Counted from the stretch's first letter, positions 44,641 to 57,770 are shown. The stretch is 64,000 bases of DNA from Phocoena phocoena (GCF_963924675.1 NC_089235.1:56817520-56881519); one strand, 5' to 3'. Made by a program: numbers and translations. The notes: generated by a model from the sequence alone, not told the origin.

Positions 44641-46399
44641 AGGGTCCCTGAAATATCCTATATACAAAGTACCTAAAAAATGAAATATCCCCATCTTTAC
44701 TATGGGCTGTTTGCCCAAGTTTCTACCCTGGTTATTCATCTCAGGAAAGCTGTAGTCCTGACCACCAGCAGAAACCAGAAAGAAAAATAAAAAACAAAGC
44801 CTGAGGGAAATCTTTTCAAACCCAAAGCTCTAATGTTTTCCTTGAAGCCTAATAGATTTCAGGGTCAATATAAATGTTTAGCTAATTTACAAAAACCTGT
44901 TACTATCAGACTCAAGGTGTTTATAGTCCTTTCAATATGTAACTTTCTAGTTCAAACTGTAATTAATAATATCACATGTATGAAAAGTTATCTGAGTTAT
45001 GCATTTGACTTCCTTTCTCTGGGTGTCAGGCTATTAGAGTCAGAGCACTAGAGTAATAGTTTTATTGACATCAGAATTCTAGATAAACTGTTTTTATTAT
45101 TTTTTGGCATAAAAAAATCTAAAGAACTTGATAGAGAAGACACAGTCTAGGAGCCTGACCAATTTCTTTCCCCACTTTCTCAATTGTCTCTTTTTCTGGA
45201 CATTCCAGGAGAAGACATGAAAAGAAGCAGCACAGAGACTCCAATAGCCACTCTATTAATAGGCTTTTGCTCCCTTTGGGGAAAAAAAAGTAAAGGAAAT
45301 ATTTTAGGATGTCAAAACCATTGAGATTTGGGTAAACTCTGACTATATGAGACTTTATGTGTATACACAGCTATCACAGCAATACATCTGCCAGTGACTT
45401 TTAATGGTTGTTAATGCCTCGGAATATATGGAAACTAATATATTTCTAAGTTTGTAAAATAAATTTGTGGTGCTTTACCAATTTCTTTTCAGACATAACT
45501 GAAGAATAAGAATTAAGGAATGATAAACATACATTTTAGAGGAAACTAGGTGTTAGTCTTAATGATAGCCTCAAAGCAACCCCAAATACCTTAATATTGA
45601 TGTAATAATAGCCATCTAGAATCTTTTGAATATGAAATCCATCAAAGAATTTACGTGAAGGTAGTAGTTCATGATATATAGTTTTCCCCTATTATATAGT
45701 TTTATGTGAATTTTTAATAATAGATGCTTATGCTGGTTATTTACTTCTATAGGGATTTTACTTAATTCTCTACTTTATTTTACATTTACAACATTTGTTA
45801 GAATGAATAGGGATATTTATATAATTACAATCCAGTCTTACCACCACAGCAAGTTTTTATTATGGGTAAATCTATATTAATATTTTGGTGTAATATCCCA
45901 TTAGACCTTTGGATAGAAGTCACTTTAGCTGTACTCCGTGATATTCAGTGAAGCATAATTTTCATGGAAAATGCTATAAGCATATTTCATCCTAAGAAAG
46001 TTAATTAATACGTTAGAAGCCTTGCCACCAACTTACATTGATCATAAAAAGGATACGGATATCACTTAAAATAAAAACAAGTGAAACAATCTCATAATTT
46101 CCTCATATTTCCATGTCATTTTACCTATTTCAAATTTTCTTTAATGGTCCAATTCATAATTTTGTATATTTTATAAAATTTATAAGATGAATCAAAAGAA
46201 TTTAATACTACATTTTAAATTTTCTTTTTTTCTCTAAAATAATATATTGTGTCTGATCACATATTCAGACATAATAGTTATTCAAATTCTTAACTGTGGG
46301 CTTTATAATAAAAAGTGTATATATTCATATTTATGCATTGCAAAAGAGAAGTGCTCAATGAGCTATGAATAAATTATGACTCATTAACTCATTGATCAC
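44641..46399. other. Unique AT-rich DNA, no gene recognised
   Basis: The 72-codon frame at 44833-45051 shows no domain. No repeat recognised with confidence. Confidence 0.45.
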
Positions 46400-46990
46400 A
46401 GATATGAAAGCGTGGCAGCCTGGAATACTTTCTAAGTGTCATGAAAAGGACAGTCCTATTTTGCAAAACTGTATATAGTGGTGTTGGAGGAGTTCACGGA
46501 AAGGGCATGACCACTGGATGACATGCAAGCTGCAGCTTACCTGCCTCTGGTGTTTTCAGAATGTACATTCTGCGGTCCATTTCCTTATTAATTGCTATTT
46601 CAAGGATACAATCTTTAGAGTAAAGTGTTACTGAGACCATCTGGACAGTGCGTGACTGAACTTAAGGTTTCTATATAAACTCTTAAGATTCTGGTGGCGG
46701 GTGAGGAGATCTACTCATCTTGCTACTACGCATGACAAGCCTCCTACGTAAGGTCCCTTGATTGTTAACACAGCTGCCTACCAATCTGGAGTGGTCTTTC
46801 TTCCTTCAGTCTTTCTTTGACCTCTGCATAAAGAGGGCCAGTTTCAAATTTCACCCTGGGAACCCCTAAGGAACTGAGGTTTGAACCAGCAAGTGGTCAA
46901 GCACTTTACCTTTCACTGAAAGGAGAAGCGGGAGAATCCCTTCCCGAAAGGGTAAGGTCATTCTCTTTCTTTCAGCATTTGCACAGTGAA
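46400..46990 (+). mobile_element. Possible old LTR
   Basis: LTR-like organisation: a TATA-like tctatataaactctt near 46670-46684, then 'gacaagcctcctacgtaagg' and 'cataaagagggccagtttc'. No clear TG...CA ends or TSD could be fixed. Confidence 0.35.
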
Positions 46991-47190
46991 AGACACACAC
47001 AAGAAACTGGGGAATGTCTCCTACTTCAAAATTAAGAATGAGATTAAACATTTTTGCATTGTTTTTCATATTATTTTCTGGAGATCAAATGTGGCACTGG
47101 TGAGATTTGAATCAAATACACATCATTATATTAAGCTGCTTTCAGTAGAAATTTTTTAACACAAATGTGAAAGGTAGTATTTTTAAAATA

Positions 47191-47416
47191 CAGTTGACCC
47201 TTGAACAACACGGGTTTGAACTGCATGGGTCCTCTTATAGGCAGATTTTTTTCAATAATAAATAATATAGAACTATACAGACCGAGGTTGGTTGCATAAG
47301 AGGATGCAGAAATAGGGATACAGAGAAACCTAGGATAGGGAGGGCCAACTATAAGTTATATGCAGGTACCAGGGAAGTTGATACTCCTAATGCCAGCAGT
47401 GTTCAAGGGTCACCTG
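47191..47416. mobile_element. Tigger-type (MER28-like) non-autonomous DNA transposon
   Basis: Best preserved of three copies. Left terminal repeat cagttgacccttgaacaaca; right end gttcaagggtcacctg. It is flanked by TA at 47189-47190 and 47417-47418, the target duplication of Tc1/mariner-pogo elements. No transposase ORF. Confidence 0.88.
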
Positions 47417-47430
47417 TAATCTGCTTAGTG

Positions 47431-47475
<45 letters not shown>
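47431..47475. repeat. (TA)n microsatellite
   Basis: About 45 bp of alternating TA just right of the Tigger element. Confidence 0.95.
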
Positions 47476-47479
<4 letters not shown>

Positions 47480-47561
47480 CATTTAATTATTTTTTAGTAT
47501 ATTTAAGTTTCAATCATATTTCCTATCAAGAGAGCTAAAATTAACTTTTATTTTTAAATAT

Positions 47562-48246
47562 TGTTACCGAATTAGACGCGAGGCTCCCTCTTCGGGACCA
47601 AGCCTAACTCCTGACTCGGTCAGGGAGTCCTTTCCCACTCAGGTTTGCGCTACCAATAATGAAACTGAGTTTGTGCAAGCAAGACAGGCTCTTATTCAAT
47701 GGCCAGAGAATGGAGCAAGGGAACTCAGGCTCTAAAGGCACCTTCTCCCTGAAGGGATGGGAGTAAAGGAATTTAAGGGTTAGAAGGCAGACAGATCTTC
47801 TGGGCTTCTAGGAAAGGGGTGGAAATTTCCAGGTGCTGCCAGGGCATGTACAGTCTTCCATGCCCCTTTGCATGGGGCATAGATTATGCCTAGCTGAGTA
47901 CAAATCCCTCCTTTGGGCAGAGATCTTAGTATGATAATGAAGCAAAGGTAACTCTCAGATTCCTCCAGGTGGGTTCCTGTGGTCAAGTCTGTGCTGGTTC
48001 GAGGTGGTTGACCACTGTATACCTCTCAAAGCATATATCCCTCAAAGTACAGCTGCAAAGCATCTCTGCCATATACCAGGTACTTTTGAAACAAACACAG
48101 AGATAATCAGGGCAAGTCTCCTTCAGCTCTCAGGGGTTGGTATAGAAACAGAGAGAAACATCAAGGTGACGAAAGTGGTGACCTTTGGCCTACTTTGCCC
48201 ATTATCTTAAGTTTCTGCGCCTGGGCCCTGGGTTCTATGTGTGACA
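47562..48246 (-). mobile_element. Solo LTR of a second class I-like ERV
   Basis: The 685-bp unit has TG...CA ends (tgttaccga ... tgtgtgaca), an imperfect inverted repeat and a 4-bp direct repeat atat at 47558-47561 and 48247-48250. On the minus strand, 'gaataagagcctgtcttgc' near 47672-47699 looks like a polyadenylation region, and the U5 end keeps CpGs (cctcgcgtctaattcgg). The frames at 47780-47986 and 48004-48210 are not genes. Confidence 0.8.
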
Positions 48247-48447
48247 ATATTATTAATTTCTTATTAACAATCATCACAGTAATTATTTAATAAATTGTAC
48301 TTATTGTCCCACTATCAACTATTAAGATTTCTAGTCACTACATTTAGCCAAAAGGTCTGAGACACTTTTCTGAAAAATGTAGGTTTCTCACTTGGGAAGT
48401 AAGGGTTGTAACTATATACATGGTCTTACCCAGACAAAAGAGTAATG

Positions 48448-48652
48448 GTTAAAGGCTCTGGCTCTAAGTCACACATCTACTGATTCACTGAGTTCAAGGT
48501 GCTTCTCTTTGAGTTCCAATCTTTTCACCTGTAAAATGAAGACAATATTACTAATGCCTAATTCAAAAATTGCCAGGAATATTAAATGAGATATTCTACA
48601 TGAAGCACTTTACATTGTGTCTGGCTCATATTAGATGTCAGTAAATGTTATT
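48448..48652 (+). mobile_element. MIR SINE
   Basis: Full-length order of MIR features: 'taatggttaaaggctctggc', 'tcttttcacctgtaaaatga', 'aatattaaatgagatattc', 'agcactttacattgtgtctgg', ending 'gtcagtaaatgttatt'. Confidence 0.8.
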
Positions 48653-48880
48653 TTTATTGTTTTATCTCTATGGATTTTTTTTGGTGAATGCTGGATAATG
48701 TTCATAAAATCAATTTGTATATTATTAATATCTGTTCAATATTAATTTATCATTTTATTAGTATCAGACTGAAAACAACCCCTCAGTTAATTACTTTGGA
48801 GTAGTTGATCTCTATGTATTGTACCAGACAAAGATAATAGGGCAAGGTCATTATGTGGATCAGGAAACAAATAATTTCTT

Positions 48881-49245
48881 TTTTTTTAATTTAATTTTTT
48901 CCATAAATTTATTTATTTATTTATTTTTGGCTGTGTTGGGTCTTCACTGCTGCACACAGGCTTTCTCTAGTTGCGGTGAGCTGGGGCTATTCATTGCGGT
49001 GCATGGGCTTCTCATTACGATGGCTTCTCTTGTTGCAGAGCATGTGCTCTAGGCGCACGGGCTTCAGTAGTTGTGTCACATGGGCTCAGTAGTTGAGGCT
49101 TGTGGGCTCTAGAGCACAGGCTCAGTAATTGTGGCACGTGGGCTTAGTTGCTCCGCGGCATGTGGGATCTTCCCAGACTAGGGATTGAACCCGTGTCCCC
49201 TGCATTGGCAGGATTCTTAACCACTACACCACCCAGGGAAGTCCC
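48881..49245 (-). mobile_element. CHR-1-type SINE, long form
   Basis: A (ttta)n tail, 'ggctgtgttgggtcttcac', repeated 'gggctcagtagttg' blocks and the end 'cacccagggaagtccc'. The TSD is imperfect (about aataatttctt and attatttctt). Confidence 0.88.
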
Positions 49246-51313
49246 ACTATTATTTCTTAATGGTAGCAATTTTTGTTTTCTTCATGGCATAGTTTTTTGT
49301 TTGTCTTTCAAAAAATGAGCATTTAAACATTAGGAGTTTACTATTAAGTGACTAGATTTCTGCTCTCATATTGCTTGTTTTCTAACCAGGAAGAAAGGGC
49401 ATGTAATAAATTAATGCTATTGTCACACAAGTTACTCTAGGCATTCTACTTCTAGTATTCCATACAACTTCAGATCTCATTTGTTATTTTGGCTGCTACA
49501 TTATTTCACATTAATTAAAAAGTCAATTTAAAGTTTATAGCTACAAAGCCACAGTTCTCTGTAGACAGTTTATTCGATGAGGTATTTGAAACAAAGGGCA
49601 GAATGTGTCATTTGTTCCTATTAAGGTTCATCATTTTAGATTCAGCACCAATTTCCAGCCTGTTAAAATTTGTTTATATCTAGATTCTATCTTCCGTTCT
49701 TCAAAGGTATATGTCATCTGAAAATTAAATCACTTTCCATCAATACCTACTCTAAATTTTTGTCAAAAATTTCTTACTAAGATTCAGAATTTGCCATAAA
49801 TTTGCCTTAGGTTTACAGAGGCCAATTAGTTAGTACTTTCTGAGTTAGGCTATTCAGCATGTTAGGTATCCATCCAAACGCAAAACTTTCTAGTTTATAG
49901 TTCTTAAACTTTCCCCATAAATATAGTAGGAGACAATAGAACAAAAAAAGAAAAATTTTATTGTGTGATGAAACAGTTTGTCAAGAGTTTAGACAGGATG
50001 AATGACAATATTGTACCTTGAAGTATGATATATGAGAGATATATCAGTATTTGCGATACCTAAATTGTCAGATAAACCATGGACCATAAATAATAGATGA
50101 ATATATGAATGAATGAATATATGAATGAATGAATGAACCTAGTATGTAGGTAGACTAATTGATCCATGACAAATAAATGTAAAGTTACCAAAAAAAAAAA
50201 TTATCTAGAGGACTTTTCTTCCATTTTGCTACCTCTGGATTTTGAGTCAGGTTTTTAGGGTAAGAAAATACACCTAGGCAGATGTTTCTTGTCTCCTTTT
50301 TGGTTATTTCAATTTTTGATTCCTAAGTGCTTCCATGCTTTCCAGTCTTTAAAATTATGATTACTAAGCTCATTTAAGTATTATCTTTCCTGAATTTAGA
50401 GACATGGCCAAATTACTGTTATTCTATGAGATCTCCGAACAATGTCTGATTCATTTTAGAGGCAAATGCTTTCCTATTTTCAAACTTATTAATAGATATT
50501 ATGCATGGATAAGCACCAAAGCAACATTATTTTATTGCTTTTATGTGAATTCCTTTTATTTTCTGCTACCTCCTAGGGCTCCACATGGTCTCTGCTTTTA
50601 ACATAATCACAGAAGACAGTAGACCTTTTTTATCTGTTGTCTAAAATAGTCTTCCCACTGTTCCATGTTTATTGATTCTCGTACTTTTAAAATCTCTTTT
50701 AGAAATCAATATTTTGACCTTGACATATTCTTAATTTGAATATTAAAAATACATTCCTTACCTCAGTTTCATTTTCTTTGACTTTGTTTGCTTTGCTGAA
50801 CTAAAAGTTATGAAAAGAAAAACTAGGACATTTTCTCTGAGACATTTTTCTTGATGAGTTTGCATTATTCTATTCAAATCATGGCAAAAAGATTCCAACA
50901 AAACATAGGTTTTATGTCACATAGTGTTTAATTTATTTTGGTTTGGAAGGGCATCTTTTAAACTCTCAAATTTGTCAGTCTATATTCTCTTTTTTTTTTG
51001 GCTTTCTGCCCCACCATTCCCCATTCACACGTTCTTGGTCACTCATTCTTACCCCTCCTTATGATTCCCAGTCACATGGTTCTCTTTCCAACCATGACAG
51101 CTTACCTTTAGAATGACAGTTCTGGGTGTACTCTGATGCTTTTGCAAAAATGTTCCTATAAAAGGGTTTCATCTTCAAGGAATTCATGGAAAAGACTGAC
51201 AAGTACAGGTTTCTGGTAACTGACTATACCACTGAACTGAATGAATAAGCATTTTCAGAACTCTAATGGAAAACTGATGAATTCATAAAAGTGCTAACAA
51301 AAGATCAAGATAA
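49246..51313. other. Unique AT-rich DNA with a short microsatellite
   Basis: An (ATGA)n/(GAAT)n run lies at about 50096-50138. Frames such as 50404-50601 have no domain. Confidence 0.45.
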
Positions 51314-51329
51314 AAAAAAATATTAGTTA

Positions 51330-51949
51330 TTTACAATAGCCCGGAGATGGAAACAACCTAAGTGCCCATCATCTGATGAATGGATCAAGAAGATGTGGCA
51401 CATATATACAATGGAATATTACTCAGCTATAAAAAGAAATGAAATTGAGCTATTTGTAATGAGGTGGATAGACCTAGAGTCTGTCATACAGAGTGAAGTA
51501 AGTCAGAAAGAAAAAGACAAATACTGTATGCTAACACATATATATGGAATTTAAGGGGAAAAAATGTCATGAAGAACCTAGGGGTAAGACAGGAATAAAG
51601 ATGCAGACCTACTGGAGAACGGACTTGAGGATATGGGGAGGGGGAAGGGTGAGCTGTGACAAGGTGAGAGAGAGTCATGGACATATACACACTAACAAAC
51701 GTAGTAAGGTAGATAGCTAGTGGGAAGCAGCCGCATGGCACAGGGATATTGGCTCGGTGCTTTGTGACAGCCTGGAGGGGTGGGATAGGGAGGGTGGGAG
51801 GGAGGGAGACGCAAGAGGGAAGACATATGGGAACATATGTATATGTATAACTGATTCACTTTGTTATAAAGCAGAAACTAACACACCATTGTAAAGCAAT
51901 TATACCTCAATAAAGACGTTAAAAAAATAAAATAAAATAAATAAAAGTC
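51330..51949 (+). mobile_element. 5'-truncated young L1 3' end
   Basis: The last part of ORF2 ('gaatattactcagctataaa', 'agtgaagtaagtcagaaag'), a G-rich 3'UTR near 51775-51812, and 'cctcaataaagacgttaaa' with an A-rich tail. An exact 16-bp TSD, aaaaaaatattagtta, lies at 51314-51329 and 51950-51965. Confidence 0.95.
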
Positions 51950-51965
51950 AAAAAAATATTAGTTA

Positions 51966-52356
51966 CATGAGACTGAGTGAACTGATGAGGATGATTATAA
52001 TTTTTGTGACTTTCTGTTTGAATAAAAAAAAATCCCACAAGGACTCAGAGGCAAAAACTATACAAATCAATTTTCACTGAAAAGTAAAGGAGCTGTTACA
52101 GTGGAGGATTACTAGACTGAATGTCAATATTATGACATAGTATGAGTGTGTTTCGTGTTTGGTAATTGCAATCATTGTTGCTTTTCTTGTGGTCATCCAT
52201 TTACAATGCTTGGTGACAGTGTATTTATCTCTTGTAAAAGTAAAATACAGTGTGTGTGTGTGAAAGATAAAAAAAGAACACTGGCAATATTCTAACACTG
52301 TGTGCTTAGACACAGTGGTTGAAGTGGACATTATAAGAAAAATCAGTTTCTAGATA
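51966..52356. other. Unique DNA, no feature seen
   Basis: A short (GT)n of about 14 bp near 52250. The minus frame 52074-52331 has no domain. Confidence 0.45.
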
Positions 52357-52498
52357 TATCTCCTTATTGAAGCATAATTGACATATACATTATACTAGTT
52401 TTGGGTGTACAATATAATGATTCAACATTTGTATCCATTGGGAAATAATCACCACAATAATTCTAGTTACCATCTGTCACCACAGAGTTACAAAAAGT
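52357..52498 (-). mobile_element. L1M 3'UTR fragment
   Basis: 'tattgaagcataattgacat', 'gggtgtacaatataatgat' and 'aaataatcaccacaataat' are reverse-oriented L1M 3'UTR. Confidence 0.75.
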
Positions 52499-53049
52499 TT
52501 TTTTGTTGTGATGAGAAAAAAAAAAAAGGAAAAAATAGATTATATATCAATATAAGGATAAAGAGACCCTTGGTAAGTGAGGAGGTATTAAGAGAACATG
52601 TAGTTACTACCATTACGTGAGACAGCTATTTTTAAGTTCTTTGGTGAAAGATAAAAACAGTAATGGAATCCAAAAGCTAGCATTAAAGATATTTTGTCTG
52701 AATTCATTTTTTAATGGAGGACATGGGTTATCCTTTAATTAAATACTGGGTAAAAAATTGTACATAAACTTATCATGGATGTCTGTATTTAGTAAAGAAA
52801 TATGTAACAAAAAAAGAGAGACCTGATAAATTCATAGAGAGTTTTTAACCCAGACTGAGGACAGTTCTGTTGAGATAGAGCAATTCCATTTGTGAGCAAA
52901 AAAAAAAAAAAGGCAAAATTCTTAGATGTGTAAATATATTTAAGTGTAAATTGACTTATATTGAATAATTTAAGTATAAATTACTTAGTGACTTCCTAAC
53001 CACTTGATAACCACACTCAAAAGGCTGAGTAGTAAATTTGTATATTGTT
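52499..53049. other. Unique AT-rich DNA, no feature seen
   Basis: Poly-A run near 52897-52912. No gene or family recognised. Confidence 0.45.
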
Positions 53050-53152
53050 ATTTAAGTCTTAGCAAAGCCCTCACCTTCTTAGAGAGGCCTTCCATAACCA
53101 CCCCATCTAAAATACCCTTTCTCATTAATGGACACATTACACTGTTCACATA
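53050..53152 (+). mobile_element. L2 fragment
   Basis: 'tagagaggccttccataacc' and 'accccatctaaaatacccttt' match the L2 3' region. Confidence 0.6.
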
Positions 53153-53154
53153 CT

Positions 53155-53350
53155 TTTTTTTCTTTTAAAAATCAGTTTTTCTGAGTTGTAATCCACATAC
53201 CATACAATTTATCCATTTAAGCTCTAAGACTATGTTTTTTAGTATATTTACATATATGTGCTATCATCATCATCACAGCCAATTTTAGAATATTTTATCA
53301 CCTCCAAAAGAAACCACGTGTCGTTCAGTTTTAACTCCCCTATCCCATCT
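53155..53350 (-). mobile_element. L1M 3'UTR fragment
   Basis: 'ctgagttgtaatccacatac', 'catttaagctctaagacta' and 'cacctccaaaagaaacca' are reverse-oriented old L1 3'UTR. Confidence 0.7.
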
Positions 53351-53366
53351 TGGGGATGAAGAGACT

Positions 53367-55722
53367 TTTTTATTTTTTTAACATCTTTATTGGCGTATAA
53401 TTGCTTTAAAATGGTGTGTTAGTTTCTGCTTTATAACAAAGTGAATCAGTTATACATATACATATGTTCCCATATCTCTTCCCTCTTGCATCTCCCTCCC
53501 TCCCACCCTCCCCATACCACCCCTCTAGGTGGTCACAAACCATCTAGCTGATCTCCCTGTGCTATGCAGCTGCTTCCCAGTAGCTATCTATTTTACATTT
53601 GTTAGTGTATATATGTCCATGCCACTCTCTCACTTTGTCACAGCTTCCCCTTCCCCCTCCCCATATCCTCAAGTCCATTCTCTAGCAGATCTGCGTCGTT
53701 ATGCCCATCTTACCCCTAGGTTCTTTATGACCGTTTTTTTTCCCCCTTATATTCCATATGTATGTTAGCATGCGCTATTTGTTTTTCTCTTTCTGACTTA
53801 CTTCACTCTGTATGACAGACTAGAGATCCATCCACCTCACTACAAATAACTCAATTTCGTTTATTTTTATGGCTGAGTAATATTCCATTGTATATATGTG
53901 CCACATCTTCTTTATCCATTCATCTGTTGATGGACACTTGGGTTGCTTCCATGTCCTGGCTATTGTAAATAGAGCTGCAATGAACATTTTGGTACATGAC
54001 TTTTTTTGAATTATGGTTTTCTCAGGGTATATGCCCAGTAGTGGGATTGCTGGGTCGTATGGTAGTCCTATTTTTAATTTTTTTAAGGGACCTCCATACT
54101 GTTCTCCAGAGTGGCTTGTATCAATTTACATTCCCATGAACAGTGCAAGAGTGTTCCCTTTTCTCCACACCCTCTCCAGCATTTATTGTTTGTAGACTTT
54201 TTGATGATGGCCATTCTGACCGGTGTGAGATGATATCTCATTGTAGTTTTGAATTGCATTTATCTAATGATTAATGATGTTGAGCATTCTTTCATGTGTT
54301 TGTTGGCAATCTGTATATCTTCTTTGGAGAAATGTCTATTTAGGTCTTCTGCCCATTTTTGGATTGGGTTGTTTGTTTTTTTGTTATTGAGCTGTATGAA
54401 CTGCTTGTAAATTTTGGAGATTAATCCTTTGTCAGTTGCTTCATTTGCAAATATTTTCTCCCATTCTGAGGGTTGTCCTTTGGTCTTGTTTATGGTTTCC
54501 TTTGCTGTGCAAAAGATTTTAAGTTTCACTAGGTCCCATTTGTTTATTTTTGTTTTTATTTCCATTTCTGTAAGAGATGGGTCAAAAAGGATCTTGCTGT
54601 GATTTATGTCATAGAGTGTTCTGCTTTTGTTTTTCTCTAAGAGTTTGATAGTGTCTGGCCTTACATTTAGGTCTTTAATCCATTTTGAGCTTATTTTTGT
54701 GTATGGTGTTAGGGAGTGTTCTAATTTCATACTTTTACATGTAACTGTCCAGTTTTCCCAGCATCACTTATTGAAGAGGCTGTCTTTTCTCCACTGTATA
54801 TTCTTACCTCCTTTATCAAAGATAAATTGACCATATGTGTGTGGGTTTATCTCTGGGCTTTCTATCCTGTTCCATTGATCTATATTTCTGTTTTTGTGCC
54901 AGTACCATACTGTCTTGATTACTGTAGCTTTGTAGTATAGTCTGAAGACAGGGAGCCTGATTCCTCCAGCTACATTTTTCTTTTTCAAGATTGCTTTGGC
55001 TATTCAGGGTCTTTGTGTTTCCATACAAATTGTGGAATTTTTTAATTCTAGTTCTGTGAAAAATGCCATTGGTAGTTTGATAGGGATTGCATTGAATCTG
55101 TAGATTGCTTTGGGTAGTAGAGTCATTTTCACAATGTTGATTCTTCTAATCCAAGAACATGGTATATCTCTCCATCTATTTGTATCATCTTTAATTTCTT
55201 TCTTCAGTGTGTTATAATTTTCTGCATACAGGTCTTTTGTCTCCTTAGGTAGGTATATTCCTAGATATTTTATTCTTATTGTTGCAATGGTAAATGGGAG
55301 TGTTTTCTTAATTTCACTTTCAGATTTTTCATCATTAGTGTATAAGAATGCAAGAGACTTCTGTGCAGTAATTTTGTATCCTGATACTTTACCAAATTCA
55401 TTGATTAGCTCTAGTAGTTTTCTGGTAGCATCTTTAGGATTCTATATGTATAGTATCATGTCATCTGCAAACAGTGACAGCTTTACTTCTTCTTTTCTGA
55501 TTTGGTTTCCTTTTCTTTCTTTTTTTTTTTTTCTCTGATTGCTGTGGCTAAAACTTCCAAAACTATATTGAATAATAGTGGTGCGAGTGGGCAACCTTGT
55601 CTTGTTCCTGATCTTAGTGGAAATGGTTTCAGTTTTTCACCATTGAGGATAATGTTGGCTGTGGGTTTGTCATATATGGCCTTTATTATGTTGAGGAAAG
55701 TTCTTCCTTTCCCGTCTGGATA
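53367..55722 (-). mobile_element. 5'-truncated L1 (3'UTR and ORF2 C-terminal half)
   Basis: T-rich start, then complement of the 3'UTR ('aacatctttattggcgtata') and of ORF2 from its C-terminus back into the RT domain ('tcatctgcaaacagtgacag', 'caaccttgtcttgttcctg'). The longest minus-strand piece is 156 codons (54260-54730), including [20 protein letters not shown]; others lie at 54764-54988 and 54816-55028. Frameshifts separate them. The 5' junction abuts an older L1. Confidence 0.93.
54260..54730 (-). pseudogene. L1 ORF2 fragment (post-RT region)
   Basis: A 156-codon open piece covering the region between the RT and the cysteine-rich tail of ORF2p (motifs [17 protein letters not shown] and [15 protein letters not shown]). 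Upstream and downstream homology lies in other frames, so this is a remnant, not a gene. Confidence 0.85.
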
Positions 55723-56180
55723 CCTTTTTTTCTTTTTCTTGCTAAATTTTCCTAGCTATAGCATTCAGTACAATATGAATAAAAGTGGCAAGAGTAGACA
55801 TCCTTATCCTTTATTCATTTTAGGAAAAAGAGATCTATTCTTTCACCATTAAGTAAGATGTTAGCTATGAGTTTTTCATAGATGCTCTTTAACAAGTTGA
55901 GGAAATTCCTTTCTGTTCCTAGTTTTTTTGAGTGTTTTGATCATGAAAGGATTTTGGTTTTTGTCAAATGCTTTTTCTGTGTCTATTGAGATGATTCTGT
56001 GATTTTTCTTTTTAGTTATGTTGATGTAATGTATTACTTTAATTTTCAATGATTAAACCAACCTAGCATTCCTGGGACTGATCACTTGATAATGATATAT
56101 AGTTCCTTTGTATATCCGTAAATTCACTTTGTTAGATTTTGGTTGTGGATTATTGTGTTCATATTCATAAAATGTATTGT
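55723..56180 (-). mobile_element. Older L1M ORF2 (RT) fragment
   Basis: A second, more diverged copy of the RT region begins ('gaataaaagtggcaagagt', 'catccttatcctttattc', 'tgatcatgaaaggattttgg'). Part of the RT sequence is therefore present twice in succession from two L1s of different age. Confidence 0.75.
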
Positions 56181-56189
56181 TTACTGATT

Positions 56190-57770
56190 TTCTTTCTTTT
56201 TAAATTTTTTTGTTAAATTAAATTAACATGAGATTTACTTCCTAACACAATTTTAAGTGCACAGTACATTATTGTTAACCAAAGACGATGTACAGCATAT
56301 CTGTACAACTTAATCATCTTGCATAATGGAAACTTTATACTCTTTGAACAGCAACTCCTCATTTCCCCCTCCCCAGCCCCTGACAACCACCATTCTACTC
56401 TCTGTTTCTATGAGTTTGGCTAATTTATTTACCTCATATAAGTGAAATCATGCAACATCTGCCCTTCTATAACTGGCTTATATTGTTAGCATAATGTCCT
56501 CCACACATTCATGTTGTCGTATATGGCAGGATTTTCTTCTTTTTCAAGGATGGATAATATGTCATTGCATACATATATATTTTTTTCACATTTTCATTAT
56601 CCATTCATCTCTTGATGCACATTTAGGTTGTTTCCATATCTTGGCTATCGTGAATAGTACTGCAATTAACATTAGAGTGCAGATATCTCTTTGAGATGCT
56701 GATTTCAATTTTTAGAATAAATACCCAGAAGAGGGATTGTTTGATCATATGGTAGTTCTATTATTTTAATTTTTTGTGAGCTTCCAGATCGTTTTCCATA
56801 GGAGCTGCACCATTTTCCATTCCTGTTTTCATTGTACAGGTTCTAATTTCTCCCATATCTTCACCAACACATTTTTCTTTTTAAATTTATAATAGCTATC
56901 CTGACAGGTATGAGGTTATATCTCATTGTGACTTTAATTAGCATTTCCTTGATGATTAGTGATGTTGAACATCTTTTCATATACCTGTTGACAATTTGCA
57001 ACAGGTGAAACATCTATTGAAGTCCTTAGCCCATTTCTAAATTGGATTATGTGGTTTTTGTTTTTTATTAAGTTGTTTGAGTTCCTTATATATTTTGGAT
57101 ATTAACCCCTTATCAAATATATGGTTTGCAAATATTTTCTCCCATTCCATAGATTGTCTTTTCATTATTTTGATTGTTTATTTTGCTGTGTAGAAGCTTT
57201 TTAGTTTGATGTAGTCTTACTTGGCTATTTTTGCTTTTGTTGCTTGTGCTTTTGGTGTTATTTCCAAGAAATCATTGCCAAGACAACTGTCCTTAAATTT
57301 TTCTCTTTGTTTTCTTCTAGGACTTTTACAATTTCAGGTCTTATAATTAAGTTTTTAATCCATTTTGAGTTGTTTTTGTGTACTGTGTAAGATAAGGGTC
57401 AAATTTCAATTTTGCATGTGGATATTCAGTTTTCCCTGCACTATTTGTTGAGAGACTATCCTTTCTCCATTGTGGATTCTTAATACTCTTGTTGAACATC
57501 ATGTAACTGTATATGGTTGAGTATAATTCTGGGCTTTTGATTCTGTTACATTGGTCTCTATGTCTGTTTTTATGCCAGTGCTATACTGTTTTTTTATTAC
57601 TGTACCTTTGTAATATATTTTGAAATCAGAAAGCATGATGCTTCCCGCTTTGTTGTTTTTTAAGATTGCTTTGGCTATTTGGTGTCTTTTGTGGTTCCAC
57701 GTGAATTTTAGGATTATTTCCTCTATTTTGATAATGTTTATGTATTTATCTGGCCTTTTCCTCTGGGTAG
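56190..57770 (-). mobile_element. Ancient L1M 3'UTR and ORF2 C-terminus
   Basis: 3'UTR complement (56210-56700: 'gtgcacagtacattattgtt', 'ctgacaaccaccattctac'), then ORF2 complement (56700-57770: 'tcatttctccattgtgg'-like 'cctttctccattgtggattc', 'aagattgctttggctatttg'). All frames decayed. Confidence 0.8.

Noticed and set aside
50096..50138. Short regular ATGA/GAAT units as a possible CRISPR-like or regulatory array
   Set aside because: Simple tetranucleotide microsatellite without unique spacers; eukaryotic context.
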